DNA from: an uncultured Clostridia bacterium
GTDB taxonomy: Bacteria; Bacillota; Clostridia; Christensenellales; Aristaeellaceae
NCBI GenBank assembly: GCA_934631985.1
Contig: CAKTYE010000101.1
Coordinates: 1 to 6,496 of the forward strand
DNA: 6,496 bases
Reading direction: 5' to 3'
This document shows positions 6,096-6,496 of the stretch, in pieces (the stretch's first letter is position 1; the number at the start of each line of letters is the position of its first letter). The notes beneath the pieces are model-generated. The model was not told the origin of the DNA and made no database searches. It saw nothing but the letters and a program-made list of their open reading frames with translations. Both the position numbers and the translations under genes were made by a program.

Positions 6096-6111
6096 GCCGC
6101 AAAGGTGCGGC
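6096..6111. repeat. Small GC-rich inverted repeat
   Basis: GCCGCA and TGCGGC (6 bp) flank an AAGG loop. GTGCGGC recurs as a direct copy at 6121-6127. It adjoins the palindromic module that follows and lies just upstream of the possible rlmH -10 box. Role unknown. Confidence 0.5.
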
Positions 6112-6137
6112 GGCTCGACCGTGCGGCAAGGGGTGTA

Positions 6138-6190
6138 TCCTCAGTCAGCCCCACGGGCTGACAGCTCCCTCTGCGGAGGGAGTCTTTTGG
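6138..6190. repeat. Double-hairpin intergenic palindromic module
   Basis: Two perfect inverted repeats lie side by side: GTCAGCCC/GGGCTGAC (8 bp, 3-nt loop, 6144-6162) and CTCCCTC/GAGGGAG (7 bp, TGCG loop, 6165-6182), followed on the plus strand by TCTTTTGG. The pattern 'CCTCAGTCAGC..GCTGACAGCTCCCTC..GAGGGAG' closely resembles dispersed intergenic palindromes I recall from gut Clostridia genomes. A search of the host genome would settle its copy number. The second hairpin plus T-run could end plus-strand transcription, but no plus-strand gene precedes it. Confidence 0.65.
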
Positions 6191-6298
6191 TGGAGGGGGC
6201 GGCAGGTTGGGGGCTTCAGCGCAGGGTCGTGTAGCGTTTGCATGGAGCCTGCGGGATTGCCCTTCTAATAGATAAGCGCCTTGTCGCTGCGAATTTTC

Positions 6299-6339
6299 AA
6301 AAAAAGCGTCCTCTCTCCGCGAGGGAAAGAGGGCGCTTT
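6299..6339 (-). terminator. Intrinsic terminator of the zinc-ribbon gene
   Basis: On the minus strand AAAGCG (6339-6334) pairs with CGCTTT (6308-6303). The stem continues, past a single C-A mismatch, with CCTCT/AGAGG, a T-G wobble and TCC/GGA, around a 5-nt CTCGC loop. A run of seven T follows or overlaps the stem end (6305-6299). It lies 25 nt after the zinc-ribbon stop codon, as expected for its terminator. Confidence 0.85.
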
Positions 6340-6364
6340 GGTCGTTTCGTCTTGGTAGGTTCGC

Positions 6365-6496
6365 TTACCGACGCATAGCGGCAAAGCACTCGCTGCAGTA
6401 AACGGGGCGATCGCCCTTAGGCTCGAAGGGAACCTGAGTGGGCTTGCCGCAGTTGGCGCAGATCGCGTCATGCATCTCACGGGGAGCGCCCGCAGC
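6365..6496 (-). CDS. CxxC-x17-CxxC zinc-ribbon protein, C-terminal part (5' end beyond window)
   Basis: Only the last 43 residues and the TAA stop are in the window; the reading frame is open to the right edge. The visible part contains REMHDAICANCGKPTQVPFE and PVYCSECFAAMRR. Its four cysteines form CxxC-x17-CxxC, the spacing that defines the small zinc-ribbon domain TIGR04272. I recall full-length clostridial proteins carrying a second, N-terminal zinc ribbon and a Gly/Ala/Arg-rich linker; the AAGAP just before REMHD would fit the end of such a linker. It probably binds zinc, possibly with nucleic acid as partner, but the function is not established. It was identified by direct translation, because no start codon lies in the visible part except an internal Met. 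The terminator downstream separates it from rlmH. Confidence 0.85.
   Translation of the reverse strand, partial: AAGAPREMHDAICANCGKPTQVPFEPKGDRPVYCSECFAAMRR

Larger units (their letters stand above)
6045..6364. other. 320-bp intergenic spacer between the zinc-ribbon gene and rlmH
   Basis: This gene-free stretch holds, in minus-strand order, the terminator of the zinc-ribbon gene (6339-6299), about 110 bp with no structure or coding sequence I can support (6191-6298), the palindromic module (6190-6138), the GCCGCA/TGCGGC inverted repeat and the possible rlmH -10 box and ribosome binding site. I see no tRNA or small protein gene in it. Confidence 0.6.

Noticed and set aside
4938..6161. Plus-strand open frame of 407 codons opposite the flavoprotein and rlmH genes
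   Set aside because: It spans two real minus-strand genes and part of the intergenic spacer and has no recognisable protein features.
6185..6215. G-rich run that might form a G-quadruplex
   Set aside because: Only two tracts of three or more G are close together, too few for a normal quadruplex.
6265..6480. Minus-strand open frame of 71 codons crossing the zinc-ribbon gene
   Set aside because: It is out of frame with the CxxC-x17-CxxC protein and runs through that gene's terminator hairpin.

Overview
All genes I can support lie on the minus strand, so the window reads right to left (6496 to 1). The DNA is GC-rich, with strong AGGAGG-type ribosome binding sites. The protein families (a TIGR04272-like CxxC-x17-CxxC zinc ribbon, a DUF4860-like protein, a Firmicutes-type transglutaminase and a Gram-positive type IV pilus locus) and the intergenic palindromes point to an anaerobic, probably gut-associated, member of the Clostridia (Oscillospirales/Christensenellales type). 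That placement is inference, and I cannot name a genus.

Layout in transcription order: (1) 6496-6365, the C-terminal end of a small zinc-ribbon protein, cut by the window edge, followed by an intrinsic terminator (6339-6299). (2) A 320-bp spacer with a palindromic repeat module and a possible rlmH promoter. (3) A two-gene unit: rlmH (23S rRNA pseudouridine methyltransferase) and an iron-sulfur flavoprotein/NADPH-dependent FMN reductase, 12 nt apart. (4) A 145-bp gap with a good sigma-A-type promoter (TTGACG-17-TATGCT). (5) A seven-gene type IV pilus-like operon: membrane-anchored transglutaminase, PilC/GspF platform protein, four small single-membrane-span proteins (a pilin-like 108-aa protein, a DUF4860-like 162-aa protein, a prepilin-like 136-aa protein and a 148-aa protein), and a PilT-type ATPase. 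(6) A long intrinsic terminator (71-9).

The operon is the main interest. It appears complete between its promoter and terminator, and the last five genes are joined by 4-nt start/stop overlaps, which suggests a fixed stoichiometric assembly. It has a platform protein and a motor, but the only ATPase carries PilT (retraction-type) signatures. There is no PilB extension ATPase, prepilin peptidase, PilM/N/O alignment gene or canonical major pilin with a G|FTLxE leader. Either those parts are encoded elsewhere, or this is a reduced pilus/pseudopilus machine driven by one ATPase. A catalytic-looking transglutaminase-fold protein is its first gene. The rlmH-flavoprotein pair and the zinc-ribbon gene look like ordinary housekeeping or metabolic neighbours.
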